This document shows, in pieces, positions 7,683-16,680 of a stretch of DNA of 24,352 nucleotides. This DNA is from an uncultured Desulfobacterium sp. GTDB taxonomy: Bacteria; Desulfobacterota; Desulfobacteria; Desulfobacterales; Desulfobacteraceae. A program made the translations under genes and the position numbers. The stretch lies in contig CAKZLA010000292.1 in NCBI GenBank assembly GCA_937124525.1, positions 1-24,352 of the forward strand, written 5' to 3'. The number at the start of each line of letters is the position of its first letter. Within the stretch, counting starts at the first letter, position 1. Under the pieces are notes generated by a model. The model was given only the letters and a program-made list of their open reading frames with translations, was not told where the DNA came from and ran no database searches.

Positions 7683-7853
7683 GTTCATTCATGTATTCTG
7701 TTTAAATTTCCTGGTCAACGTTGTTTGATATGAAAAAAAACTGATTATAACGGACTTGGGGAGGGGCTATTTTCATCATCCGGCTTCTCCCTTTGGGGAA
7801 TAAAATTGGTGAATTTAGGCGCCCCACATGAAATCAATCCGCTGGGTACCAGC
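7683..7853. other. Non-coding stretch downstream of the TSUP permease
   Basis: No gene is visible. A small hairpin GCTGG-GTA-CCAGC (7841-7853) directly abuts the permease stop codon. It lacks a following T-run on the minus strand, so it is at most a weak 3' end structure. Confidence 0.4.
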
Positions 7854-8618
7854 TCAGCTAAACCAGTTTCCCAGCTTCAAGAGAGTCAGAAAGACCACCG
7901 TCAAAAAAACAGGACGGATGAACCGTGCCCCATTTTTAATGGCAAGGCTGGAGCCGATCCCTGCCCCAACAATCTGTCCACAGGCCATAACAAGGCCCAC
8001 GGAATAGATGACATTGCCTCCCATGATAAAAAAGGACAATGCAACAACATTACTGGTAAAATTCATGATCTTGGTAAATCCCGATGCCCGTGTCATGTTC
8101 AGCCCCAGCAACACCATGAATGCCATGGTCCAGAATGATCCCGTACCCGGGCCGAAAAAACCGTCATAGAATCCCAATCCAAGACCAAAAAGCGCAAAAA
8201 AAACACCATGGGACAATCGGGGAGGACCATCCTTTTGCCCCAAATTTTTGGAAAACAGGGTATAAACAAACACCAGGAGCAATAATACCGGTATCACAGG
8301 CTCTAAAAAGGCAGGATTCAGCTGTTGCACCACCACAGCACCCATGGCCGACCCAAGCAATGTAAATACAATGCCTACCCAAGCCTCTTTTAAAGAGGCT
8401 TCTCCCTTTTTTACATAGTTGAATGCCGCCGCCAGGGTGCCAAAACTGCCCTGGAGTTTATTGGTACCAAGGGCCAACTGGGGTGGAATTCCTGCAAACA
8501 AAAGGGCAGGAAGAGCAATGAGGCCTCCCCCGCCGGCAATGGCATCCACCATCCCGGCCAGGAGCCCGGAGAAAAACAAAATTACCAGGATATCCATTGT
8601 CAATGCAATTGGTTCCAC
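7854..8618 (-). CDS. yfcA: TSUP (TauE/SafE) family membrane permease, YfcA-like
   Basis: The 254-residue integral membrane protein closely follows the YfcA pattern. It has an N-terminal GMVDAIAGGGGLIALPALL motif, then ALGTNKLQGSFGT, and in the second half GFYDGFFGPGTGSF and IMNFTSNVVAL. It has roughly eight hydrophobic segments. Family members move sulfur oxyanions, sulfonates or other small organic anions; the direction and substrate here are unknown. GTG 8618 is the best start, with AGAGGT six bases upstream. The later in-frame ATG (MDILVIL) lacks a ribosome site. It is last in a probable unit after the patatin-like gene, 62 bp downstream. In a sulfur-metabolising host a sulfite or sulfoacetate role is plausible, but this is inference. 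Confidence 0.88.
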   Translation of the reverse strand: MEPIALTMDILVILFFSGLLAGMVDAIAGGGGLIALPALLFAGIPPQLALGTNKLQGSFGTLAAAFNYVKKGEASLKEAWVGIVFTLLGSAMGAVVVQQLNPAFLEPVIPVLLLLVFVYTLFSKNLGQKDGPPRLSHGVFFALFGLGLGFYDGFFGPGTGSFWTMAFMVLLGLNMTRASGFTKIMNFTSNVVALSFFIMGGNVIYSVGLVMACGQIVGAGIGSSLAIKNGARFIRPVFLTVVFLTLLKLGNWFS

Positions 8619-8680
8619 TGAGACCTCTTTATTTCATTTTAGAATCAGGTACTCGGATGTAAAGACTTCTCCAAATATAT

Positions 8681-9775
8681 TCACAACAATGCAATGGGAG
8701 AAAGACAATTTTTAATTTTTCCCGATGCAACGGTTTCATGGAACTCCGCAGCAAACACCTGGGATTGTTTGCATGCAAAGGACCACCTGGCAATTCTCTG
8801 TAAATTTTTCCCTTTAAACCGCGTAAAATCCTCCCGGTCAGGGATTTCTCTTCCTGGTAGAAGATCAATTAATTTCCGGGTGGGAACCACCAGCAGCACA
8901 TTGTCCATGTTTTTGGCATGGGGTTTTCTCCAGAATAATTTTTTATCCAGCCAGCCGGGTATAATACGCCGGGTATAATGGGGAAATAGTACAATTTTTC
9001 CCTGGACTGGATTTTCTCCAGGGGAGGTAAAGGGAAGATCCTGGTGATAATCAATGACACCTCCATCCCTGACAATTCCCGGGGGTACCCCGGGAATATC
9101 TTTAATGCCGGGCATCACCATGGGGATGGAACCCGACGATAAAAGAGCCCGAGTAAAATTATCCCGGGTCAGAGGAACCCTATGGGTCCCAAAAGCCTCC
9201 ATATCGCCCAGGGGTGGCTCCTGGGACGGATGGTGGAACAAAATGCGCTGGAAAAAATATTTCAGATACTCCCTTTTCATGGCATTGGCCAGGGCCGCAC
9301 CTGCCAGTGCGCCTCCCTGAACCAGGGGATGGTCACTGCCCCCGGGTCCCTTGGCCCGGGCTGAGATAAAATTAATTCGAAAACTGGGATGGGACAAGAT
9401 CTGTTCAATGGCTCCATGGGGCAGCACCCTTTTCAAGAGTCGGTCACACTCCCGCTGGATTTCATCCAGGGATGGATTTTGGGAGTACCATTGATTAATG
9501 TAGGCATCCCTGAAAGTTGCCATGGCAGTTGCAGGATCTTTCTGACAGGCAGCTGCAGATCGCCAGGCCCCGGCGGAAGAGCCCATCAAAAAAAGTGGGC
9601 CTTGCCGATTTTTAAACCATTGCCCGAATAAGAATCCATCCAGATGGGTTAAAATTAAACACTTGGGCCCCCCTGCGGCACCGGCCACCCATTTCACATG
9701 GTTGGGTTCAAGCCCATTTTTACTGATAAAATCCATGGCCCGGGGGCCTGCAAAAAAAGAAATATAGTTTGACAT
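8681..9775 (-). CDS. Patatin-like phospholipase/acyl hydrolase
   Basis: This 364-residue protein has the patatin Ser-Asp dyad. The nucleophile elbow is GSSAG at 65-69 (Ser67), and the aspartate is in VRDGGVIDYHQD (Asp237, DGG form). A glycine-rich oxyanion-hole segment AGAAGGPK sits near 31-38. There is no signal peptide or membrane segment, so a cytoplasmic or peripheral enzyme is likely. Patatin family members release fatty acids from phospholipids or related esters. AGAGA lies about ten bases before the ATG. It begins 43 bp after the dikinase-like gene and precedes the TSUP permease, suggesting one transcript. The substrate cannot be told from sequence. Confidence 0.85.
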   Translation of the reverse strand: MSNYISFFAGPRAMDFISKNGLEPNHVKWVAGAAGGPKCLILTHLDGFLFGQWFKNRQGPLFLMGSSAGAWRSAAACQKDPATAMATFRDAYINQWYSQNPSLDEIQRECDRLLKRVLPHGAIEQILSHPSFRINFISARAKGPGGSDHPLVQGGALAGAALANAMKREYLKYFFQRILFHHPSQEPPLGDMEAFGTHRVPLTRDNFTRALLSSGSIPMVMPGIKDIPGVPPGIVRDGGVIDYHQDLPFTSPGENPVQGKIVLFPHYTRRIIPGWLDKKLFWRKPHAKNMDNVLLVVPTRKLIDLLPGREIPDREDFTRFKGKNLQRIARWSFACKQSQVFAAEFHETVASGKIKNCLSPIALL

Positions 9776-9818
9776 AATTAATTTTCTCTACCCAGCAAAT
9801 GTCTCATTTTCATTAAAA

Positions 9819-12800
9819 TCACAGGGGCAAAATATGCTTTTCCGTCTGGGTGGGATGGTGCCCCAGCAGCACCAGTCCACTTCTACCATCAATGGACAAA
9901 AGATCGCCAAAGGCAATGCGGTGCCCCAAGATTTCACAATATTGCCGGGACTCATGCACCTTGAGATCCCGTAAGCCCACCACACAGTTTTTTTCCAGAC
10001 GCACCGCCACCACAGAGGCATGGGATGTCTGCCCCCCCCGGGAGGTGAGAAGCCCTTCGGCCATATCAATGACTTTGATATCCTCGGGAACCGTATCTGG
10101 ACGAATGAGAATCAGCGGCATGCCAGGGTCCTGCTTCCGTAATTGATTGATATTCCCTTCGGAAAAAACCACCCTGCCGGACAACGCAGAACCCGACACC
10201 CCGATGCCTTTGCCCACCCCCGCTGCATCCAGGGCATCAGAATGGATAAATACATCAAATTGTTCCTGCTTTTTAATGGTAATCATGTCCCGGGTCTGAA
10301 GAAGATAAAGATCCGTGGCATCGGGTCCTTCAAAGGTGAATTCCATCTCCTGGGGGTTCCAACGTTCTTCGTACACCAGCTCCCTTGCAATGGAAAGCAG
10401 TTCATTGTAGATGTCAGGAAAGCTTTTTTCCAGGCTCTTGTCCACAGATCTGCCGTCAATCTGGGCCTGCTCCACGGAAATGGGATAGCTGGTAACAAGC
10501 CCTGCCACAATATCCTCTCCCTGATCACCATAGGCATAATCCCCCCACAATGCCACCCGCCGCACCTTGCGGTAGGGGTGGGCCGTGAACAGCACCCCGG
10601 ACCCGGACTGACTGCTTTTATTTCCAAACACCATGCTCTGGACGATCACCGCCGTTCCCCAGCTGTCGGAAAGATCCATGATTTCCCGATAATCCACAGC
10701 CTTGATTGTATTCCAGGAATCAAAGACCATTTCAACGGCATGGGAGAGCTGAAGCCAGGGGTCATCGGGGATACTGATGCCCTGTCGCCGCACCAATTTC
10801 TGGTAATCCAGGGCCAGTTCCCGCATCTGATCCGGGGAAAATTTCCATTTAAATTGTACATCATGACGTTGTTTCGCATCATCCATCAACTCCTGGAATT
10901 TGTCCCGATCCACCCCGGAAATCATGGCCCAGGATTGGACAAAGCGTCGGTAGTTGTCCCATGCCAGATAACCATGGCCATGGTTCTTTACATAGGCTTC
11001 CACCAATTCGTCATTGAGGCCGATGTTATGGATGGTTGCCATCATACCCGGCATGGAAAGGGCCGCTCCGCTTCTCACCGAAAGGAGCAAGGGGTTTTCA
11101 GGATCACCAAATACCTTGCCGCTGAGCCCCTCCAGCCTTGTGAGGGCCAGGCGGACCCTGCGTATGAACTCTTCTCTGGCTTTGCTGAATCCATGGATCA
11201 CCTCCCGGCAGCGAAACACCTCGGTGGTGATGATAAATGCCGGGGGTACCGGCAAATTCAGGCCGGTAAGGGTCACCAAATTATAGCCTTTATTACTCAG
11301 ATGAATGAGATCATGGGTGTGAACATTGACATCATGGAGCATGGAAACCGTTTTTTCCGGATTATAGGACATGAGAAGATCCAGATGTCGTTCATCCAGT
11401 ACATCGCGCTGTCGCTCCAGGGTCTGTATGATCCGGGTGATGAAGTGGTCCAGGTGCTGAAGCCCAAAGGTGGAGGAGATCAGATCCCGGAAAAAAGCTT
11501 CGGAAAGACCATGGGTGGTGTTCACCATGTCGTCGTCACACCACTTGGAGCGGTATCTGCCCAGAAGATTGTCCCGGCCGATCTGGGGAATGATGATGGA
11601 AAGATTGTTCTGGTGGATGTTGGTGTAGTTGGCGTAGATCACATCCTTGACCCCTTCTGAAAGCCCTCGGAAAATATCCAGGTACTGGGTGTAGGAAAAC
11701 CGACGAATTTTCAGAGAACTGTCCAGTATGGAAAGATAGGTGTCAAGACGCCGGGAGGTGATGCCATCAATGGCCAGGGCCCGCATGAAAAGCTTCAGAC
11801 AAGAGACAATCCGAAAAAAGGTGGCCTGGGTGATAAAAGACAGATTCACAGTGCCCGGCAATTTCTCAAGCAAAACACCTGCCAAATTTTCCATGCGAAA
11901 GGTGAGGCTCAGACTGTCAAATTTTCGTTCCTGGTACCGACCATACACCGAGGGGATATCCACCGCAATGTGACGCTTATGGTAAATGGCCTCTTTGGCG
12001 GGAAAGGTCTCGGTGGAGAGGATGATCTCTTTAAGATCTTCCAGACAGGTCAACAGGGCCTTTAATGATTTTTCTGTATTCCCGGCCTCCAGCACATCGG
12101 CCAGGGCCTCCATGCCGGAAAAGCCTTCTCTTTGGGCTTCCATGAGTTCCTCCCGAAGCTCCTGGAAACTTAAGTTATATTTCTGGTGAAGCAACTTGTA
12201 CATCTGAACCATCAGATCAAACCGCCGTCGTTCCTTTGGGGAAATGTCTTTCTGGACGTCAAGGTATTTTTTCCGATCCTTTTTGTTCCATACCAGAAGA
12301 TCTTCCACAGTATTGAACCGAAGTTCCTTTCCAATACGACGGCTCAGTCGGCACTGCTCATCAATAAAGGGGCCGGTTGTGGCCACCTCCTCCAGAACCT
12401 CCTGGGGCAGGATGGGTTCCAGCCTGCCCTTGTCCCGGGTTCTCCAAAAGATAAATATCTCTTCGATGAAATCCACAATCAGATTGGAACTTTCCACATG
12501 ACTCTGCTTTCTCAAAAAATGGATGAGGCGATCTTTACGTTTGTGTATCTCATCCAGTTCGGTGGAAACGTATCGCAACTCCCCTTCGGCCCCGATTTCA
12601 TTGTAAAAAACCGGCATTAATTTAGCAAACTGCTTGGCCAAATTATAGACAGGTTCAATGGGATGGTTTAAAAGGTGGGTGATATCCCGCTGGAACAGAT
12701 CCGTATCTTTAACACAGGTGCCAGCAAGTTTTAGATGGATGATCAGTGCGGAAAAAAGGGTGGCACACCATTTGGGTTCCCGGGTGATCAGATGCAGCCA

Positions 12801-14114
12801 CACCCGGATATTGGTCAGATGGGCAGGATTAGTGATGGGTTGCCAGTCCTCGTCAATCCCGGTCACACCGGCATGTTGAAATCCAAACCGAACTGCCTCC
12901 CATAAAAAGGACTCCACCATGCGGGAATTTCCCCGCTTAAACACCTCTTCCCCCAGGATCTCAATACATTTTAAGGAGGTATGGGGAAATTTCCTGACAT
13001 TGACCTTTAACAACTGAAACGTGGTGAGCAAAAAGGCTTCAATGTCTTCAAACGGTTGTTGCCGGATCAACCTCACAAGTCCCTGGTTAATGGTTCGCAA
13101 GGTCTCTTCGTGGATGAGATAGAGGCCACTGGTATCCATTATTCTAAATAAAAACAATAATTTTTGATTTTCCAAGGCCATATTTGAATCCAGAAGACCA
13201 TGGATCTTGGAAGGGGATTCCTCATTTTCTGAAACACCCGGTCGCCTCCGGGTGAGGCAGGCGGAAATCTCCTTGTAGGCCTTAACAAAGTCCACATGGG
13301 CAGGAAGGCCCATCAATCGGTTCAACCCGTTATTTTCATCGGTTGCAAGGTCAATGCCTGCAAGAGTGGAGCGATATTCTGTCAATGCGCCATGGGAGAT
13401 GGTGTCAAACAATTCCAAAGTGGGGATATCATGGCAAAGATCCCGGCACTCGGCATGGAACCACACCACGGGGTCATCTTCTTCCAGCCAGTAACGATAA
13501 TTATTGTCCAGTATAAACATCATGAGACGTGCCAGGGCACGATGATCAAGGGGGGACGGCATGGTTTCCTGCAATGCCAGCAGACGTCGGACCACCCGCT
13601 GCATGGGTATCCGGCCCTGCACCATGAACATCACCAGACCTTCATGGGTCTTGCCCAGCCGGATCAAGTTTTCAAACAGCCCATTGAGCACTGTTTGATA
13701 GTTAAGCAAATCTTCCCCGGAAAAAAGGGAGATAAATTTATCCACCCAGGCAAAGAGAGCCTCCATTAGACGGGCGGGGAGCCCCTCTTTTTTAATGGAA
13801 TTTTCCAAAGCTTCCAGGTAAATGCCACTGAAAATTTCAAAAGCTTCAGGCCCCTGGGGGTGCCGCTTATAATGGCTACTGTTCTTCAGGGTAAAATTTC
13901 TCAGCTGTGGCAACAGCAATTCCCAGTTTCGAAAGGTATGGCACACTTCAGAAAGCAGGGATTCAAGCTGATTATGGATACCTCGGAAGTCCACCACAAT
14001 GTCCAGAAGAAGTTGATATTTCGGTTGGACAATCACCTCTTGTGCGGTTTCCATGAGATTGGCCCGGAGGGCATCCGATGATTCAACAAACTGAGAAAAT
14101 GAGACTCGCTCCAT
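9819..14114 (-). CDS. Giant PPDK-like protein: unknown N-terminal region, ATP-grasp and phosphohistidine domain, no PEP/pyruvate barrel
   Basis: The predicted product is 1431 residues. I chose ATG 14114 because GAGGGG lies just upstream; an earlier ATG at 14213 falls inside the hairpin. Residues 1 to about 940 are mostly helical and unrecognised. From about 941 the pyruvate phosphate dikinase ATP-grasp begins (NKGYNLVTLTGLNLPVPPAF). It has SVRSGAALSMPGMM (Arg about 1014), MEFT (Glu about 1258) and LLQTR (Gln about 1273), so the ATP site looks intact. The swivelling domain follows, with LLTSRGGQTSHASVVA, His about 1365 being the phosphocarrier. The protein ends about 66 residues later, without the C-terminal TIM barrel of PPDK or PEP synthase. 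It should autophosphorylate on His from ATP, but the acceptor is unknown; the N-terminal region or a partner may supply it. Its neighbour is GAPDH. Confidence 0.85.
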   Translation of the reverse strand: MERVSFSQFVESSDALRANLMETAQEVIVQPKYQLLLDIVVDFRGIHNQLESLLSEVCHTFRNWELLLPQLRNFTLKNSSHYKRHPQGPEAFEIFSGIYLEALENSIKKEGLPARLMEALFAWVDKFISLFSGEDLLNYQTVLNGLFENLIRLGKTHEGLVMFMVQGRIPMQRVVRRLLALQETMPSPLDHRALARLMMFILDNNYRYWLEEDDPVVWFHAECRDLCHDIPTLELFDTISHGALTEYRSTLAGIDLATDENNGLNRLMGLPAHVDFVKAYKEISACLTRRRPGVSENEESPSKIHGLLDSNMALENQKLLFLFRIMDTSGLYLIHEETLRTINQGLVRLIRQQPFEDIEAFLLTTFQLLKVNVRKFPHTSLKCIEILGEEVFKRGNSRMVESFLWEAVRFGFQHAGVTGIDEDWQPITNPAHLTNIRVWLHLITREPKWCATLFSALIIHLKLAGTCVKDTDLFQRDITHLLNHPIEPVYNLAKQFAKLMPVFYNEIGAEGELRYVSTELDEIHKRKDRLIHFLRKQSHVESSNLIVDFIEEIFIFWRTRDKGRLEPILPQEVLEEVATTGPFIDEQCRLSRRIGKELRFNTVEDLLVWNKKDRKKYLDVQKDISPKERRRFDLMVQMYKLLHQKYNLSFQELREELMEAQREGFSGMEALADVLEAGNTEKSLKALLTCLEDLKEIILSTETFPAKEAIYHKRHIAVDIPSVYGRYQERKFDSLSLTFRMENLAGVLLEKLPGTVNLSFITQATFFRIVSCLKLFMRALAIDGITSRRLDTYLSILDSSLKIRRFSYTQYLDIFRGLSEGVKDVIYANYTNIHQNNLSIIIPQIGRDNLLGRYRSKWCDDDMVNTTHGLSEAFFRDLISSTFGLQHLDHFITRIIQTLERQRDVLDERHLDLLMSYNPEKTVSMLHDVNVHTHDLIHLSNKGYNLVTLTGLNLPVPPAFIITTEVFRCREVIHGFSKAREEFIRRVRLALTRLEGLSGKVFGDPENPLLLSVRSGAALSMPGMMATIHNIGLNDELVEAYVKNHGHGYLAWDNYRRFVQSWAMISGVDRDKFQELMDDAKQRHDVQFKWKFSPDQMRELALDYQKLVRRQGISIPDDPWLQLSHAVEMVFDSWNTIKAVDYREIMDLSDSWGTAVIVQSMVFGNKSSQSGSGVLFTAHPYRKVRRVALWGDYAYGDQGEDIVAGLVTSYPISVEQAQIDGRSVDKSLEKSFPDIYNELLSIARELVYEERWNPQEMEFTFEGPDATDLYLLQTRDMITIKKQEQFDVFIHSDALDAAGVGKGIGVSGSALSGRVVFSEGNINQLRKQDPGMPLILIRPDTVPEDIKVIDMAEGLLTSRGGQTSHASVVAVRLEKNCVVGLRDLKVHESRQYCEILGHRIAFGDLLSIDGRSGLVLLGHHPTQTEKHILPL

Positions 14115-14141
14115 CACCCCCCCTCGGACATCATCATAAAG

Positions 14142-14274
14142 GTAAATATTCGGGTTGATAATGTAAATGTTTGGCGAGTGCCCCATATTCGCGTATTTGG
14201 GACTGCGTAGCATACTATTGCTATGTGAGCAGGCCCAAATAGGTGTGAATATGGGGTGTTCGCCGAATATTTAC
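14142..14274 (+). repeat. Long imperfect palindrome between GAPDH and the dikinase-like gene
   Basis: The core 14163-14274 folds into a 39-bp stem (14163-14201 with 14234-14274, one two-base bulge) topped by a smaller stem (14211-14214 with 14222-14225) and a 7-base loop. All seven non-Watson-Crick pairs in the long stem are G-T on the plus strand, so the fold is best as plus-strand RNA or single-stranded DNA. An extra copy of the outer end, GTAAATATTCGG, lies at 14142-14153. The right end touches the GAPDH stop codon. It might be a REP/MITE-type element, an antisense RNA or a leader structure. Confidence 0.7.
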
Positions 14275-15279
14275 TCATAAAGGCTTAGTGGCTTCCATAT
14301 ACAAGATCAGATCCAGCATCCGATTGGAGTATCCCCATTCATTATCGTACCAGCTCATCACCTTCACCGTGGTACCAATGACCTTGGTGGATAATGCATC
14401 CACCACAGACGAATGGGGGTCTCCCTGGTAATCCATGGAGACCAGGGGAAGATCAGAATATCCCAGATATCGACCTGATGCCGCTTTCAAGGCCTGATTG
14501 ACCTCTTGCACTGTTGTTTCTTTCTCCACCTCCATTACCGCATCCACAAGGGAAACATTGGGGGTGGGGACCCGCACGGCAAGACCGTCGAATTTATTCT
14601 TTAATTCTGGAATGACCAGGGAAACGGCCGCCGCAGCCCCGGTATTGGTGGGAATCATGGAAAGCCCTGCGGCCCTGGCCCGCCTCAAGTCACTGTGGGG
14701 AAAATCAAGGAGCCGCTGATCCCCGGTGTAGGCATGGATGGTGGTCATTAAGCCGCGTTTAATACCAAAATTATCCAGAATCACCCGGGCCACCGGTGCC
14801 AGGCAGTTGGTGGTGCAGGAGGCATTGGATACCACATGGTGCTCGGTGGGATCATACTCCTCTTCATTCACCCCCATGACCAGGGTTTTAATGCCGCCCT
14901 TGGCCGGGGCTGAGATAACCACCTTTTTTGCTCCAGCATCCAGATGGGCCTGGGCAGACTCCCCGTCCCGAAAAATCCCGGTACACTCGGCCACATAATC
15001 CACTCCGAGATCCCCCCAGGGAATATCAGCAGGGGATCTATGGCCGGACACGGCAATGTGACGTCCGTCCACGGTGATACCCGTGTCATTGCCGCTCACA
15101 TCGCCATTAAAGGTTCCCATGACCGAATCATACTTAAGTAAATGGGCCAGGGTTTTATTGTCCGTCAAATCATTGATGGCCACCACTTCCACGTCAGCAA
15201 AGGTCTTATCTTTACCAATGGCCCGAAAAATATTTCTGCCGATTCTGCCAAAACCGTTAATACCAATCTTTATGGTCAT
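14275..15279 (-). CDS. gap: Type I glyceraldehyde-3-phosphate dehydrogenase
   Basis: This is a full-length 334-residue phosphorylating GAPDH, converting glyceraldehyde-3-phosphate, phosphate and NAD+ to 1,3-bisphosphoglycerate. The Rossmann motif INGFGRIGRN is at the N-terminus and an acidic AINDLTD (Asp37) favours NAD over NADP. The catalytic SNASCTTNCLAP places the nucleophile at Cys155, with its partner His182 in TTIHAYTGDQ. The conserved C-terminal WYDNEWGYSNRM is complete. GGAGGT is seven bases upstream of the ATG. It has its own predicted promoter. The stop lies at the foot of the long palindrome, beyond which is the dikinase-like gene. It fits with triose phosphate derived from the nearby glycerol-3-phosphate importer. 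Confidence 0.97.
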   Translation of the reverse strand: MTIKIGINGFGRIGRNIFRAIGKDKTFADVEVVAINDLTDNKTLAHLLKYDSVMGTFNGDVSGNDTGITVDGRHIAVSGHRSPADIPWGDLGVDYVAECTGIFRDGESAQAHLDAGAKKVVISAPAKGGIKTLVMGVNEEEYDPTEHHVVSNASCTTNCLAPVARVILDNFGIKRGLMTTIHAYTGDQRLLDFPHSDLRRARAAGLSMIPTNTGAAAAVSLVIPELKNKFDGLAVRVPTPNVSLVDAVMEVEKETTVQEVNQALKAASGRYLGYSDLPLVSMDYQGDPHSSVVDALSTKVIGTTVKVMSWYDNEWGYSNRMLDLILYMEATKPL

Positions 15280-15318
15280 ACCCCACCTCCTGTGGTTTTT
15301 GAGTTTTTCACACTTTGA

Positions 15319-15347
15319 GTTATAAACCCAACATGGTGCATAATCAA
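15319..15347 (-). promoter_or_regulatory. Predicted sigma-70 promoter of gap
   Basis: Minus strand TTGATT (-35, 15342-15347), a 17-base spacer and TATAAC (-10, 15319-15324) lie in the 96-bp gap after the TRAP large permease. The start would be about 15312, giving a leader of about 33 bases with the GGAGGT site. Confidence 0.55.
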
Positions 15348-15375
15348 TTAATTAATGAAAAATGCCAGGGGAGTA

Positions 15376-16653
15376 TCAACGAACCAGCCGGGCCATCCAC
15401 ATGGTAAGCGGGGAATAAAAGGTAATAATGAGAAGATCTATGATCAAAATACCCAGAAAAGGCATCACTCGTCTGCTCACCGCCCCCAAGGAATCCCCGG
15501 AGATGCTGCACGACACAATGAGACAGATACCCATGGGCGGGGTGAGCATGCCAATGGAGAGATTGGTCACCACAATGACGCCCAATTGGACCATGTCAAT
15601 GCCCAGTGAGGGCAACATGGCCGTGATCATGGGTACCAGCAGAATCAAAGCAGCTGTGGTTTCCACAAAGGTACCGGCAATGAGAAGAACCGTATTGATT
15701 AACAGCAGCAGAAGCACTGGATTATCTGTGATCCCCATGAGGGTTCCTGCCAGGGCTCCGGGGAGATCTTCCATGGCGGCAATCCAGCTGAAAACCGAGG
15801 CAGTGGAAATAATAAACATAACGATTGATGCGGTGACAGATCCATTTCTAAAAAGATGAAAAAGATCCGTTACCTGAATTTTTTTGTATATAACCATGGA
15901 GACAAACAGGGCATAGGCAACGGCCACCGCTGCAGATTCAGTGGCGGTGAACACACCGGTTAGAATCCCGCCAAGGATGATCAACGGTGCACCCAGCGCC
16001 AGAAAGGCCCGCTTAAATGTAACAAAAATATTTTTCAGAGAAAATCGGGTATCCGGGGCGTAGCCCCGACGCCAGGAAACAAAGGTGGAGACGGCTATGA
16101 GAGATACGGCTATGAGAAGACCAGGCAAAATCCCGGCGGCAAAAAGCTGGCCAATGGAGGCTCCGGTGAGAAAACCAAAAATAATCATGGGAATGGAAGG
16201 CGGAATCACCACCCCCAAAGAGCCCCCTGCGGCCTGCACCGCCGCAGCAAAATCAGAATCATATCCAGAACGTTTCATGGCGGGAATCAATACCGCCCCC
16301 ACGGCAGCGGCATCTGCTGCGGCCGAACCGGAAATTCCGGCAAAAAACATGGCAGACACAATGGTGACAGCTGCCAGGCCCCCGGGCAGCCATCCAGCCA
16401 GGGCATTGGCAAAATCAATAAGTCTCTGGCTGATCCCGCCGGCTTCCATGATCACTCCGGCATACATGAACAAAGGGACCGCCATGAGATGAAAAGAGTC
16501 TGTGCCGGAAACCATGCGCTGGATCATCACCATCAGGGGATAGTCCCCCTGAACAAAAATGGTCACCAGGGATGAGACCCCGATGGCAATGGCAATGGGG
16601 GTGTTCATGGCAAAGAGAAAAAACAGGGTAATAATCAACAGCGACGCGGTCAC
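15376..16653 (-). CDS. dctM: TRAP transporter large permease subunit (DctM type)
   Basis: The 425-residue protein is almost wholly hydrophobic with about 12 segments. It carries DctM hallmarks: MNTPIAIAIGVSSL at the start, VPLFMYAGVIMEAGGIS, the GISGSAAADAAAVGAVLIPAM stretch, and AAGGSLGVVIPPSIPMIIFG in the first inverted repeat. Near the end are MLTPPMGICLIVSCSISG and a final transmembrane helix. It forms the sodium-coupled channel of the TRAP complex with the Q subunit. The start is GTG with GGATGG seven bases upstream, 27 bp after dctQ. It is the last gene of the P-Q-M set. The substrate is set by the binding protein, probably an organic acid. Confidence 0.95.
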   Translation of the reverse strand: MTASLLIITLFFLFAMNTPIAIAIGVSSLVTIFVQGDYPLMVMIQRMVSGTDSFHLMAVPLFMYAGVIMEAGGISQRLIDFANALAGWLPGGLAAVTIVSAMFFAGISGSAAADAAAVGAVLIPAMKRSGYDSDFAAAVQAAGGSLGVVIPPSIPMIIFGFLTGASIGQLFAAGILPGLLIAVSLIAVSTFVSWRRGYAPDTRFSLKNIFVTFKRAFLALGAPLIILGGILTGVFTATESAAVAVAYALFVSMVIYKKIQVTDLFHLFRNGSVTASIVMFIISTASVFSWIAAMEDLPGALAGTLMGITDNPVLLLLLINTVLLIAGTFVETTAALILLVPMITAMLPSLGIDMVQLGVIVVTNLSIGMLTPPMGICLIVSCSISGDSLGAVSRRVMPFLGILIIDLLIITFYSPLTMWMARLVR

Positions 16654-16680
16654 AATACCATCCTATCCATATGATTCTTT

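Noticed and set aside
10143..11660. 505-codon plus-strand open frame
   Set aside because: It lies wholly antisense to the clearly conserved ATP-grasp part of the dikinase-like gene and its translation has no recognisable motifs.
14163..14274. Integron attC site or rho-independent terminator of gap
   Set aside because: The ends lack the GTTRRRY/RYYYAAC core of attC sites, and no T-run follows the stem on the gap strand.
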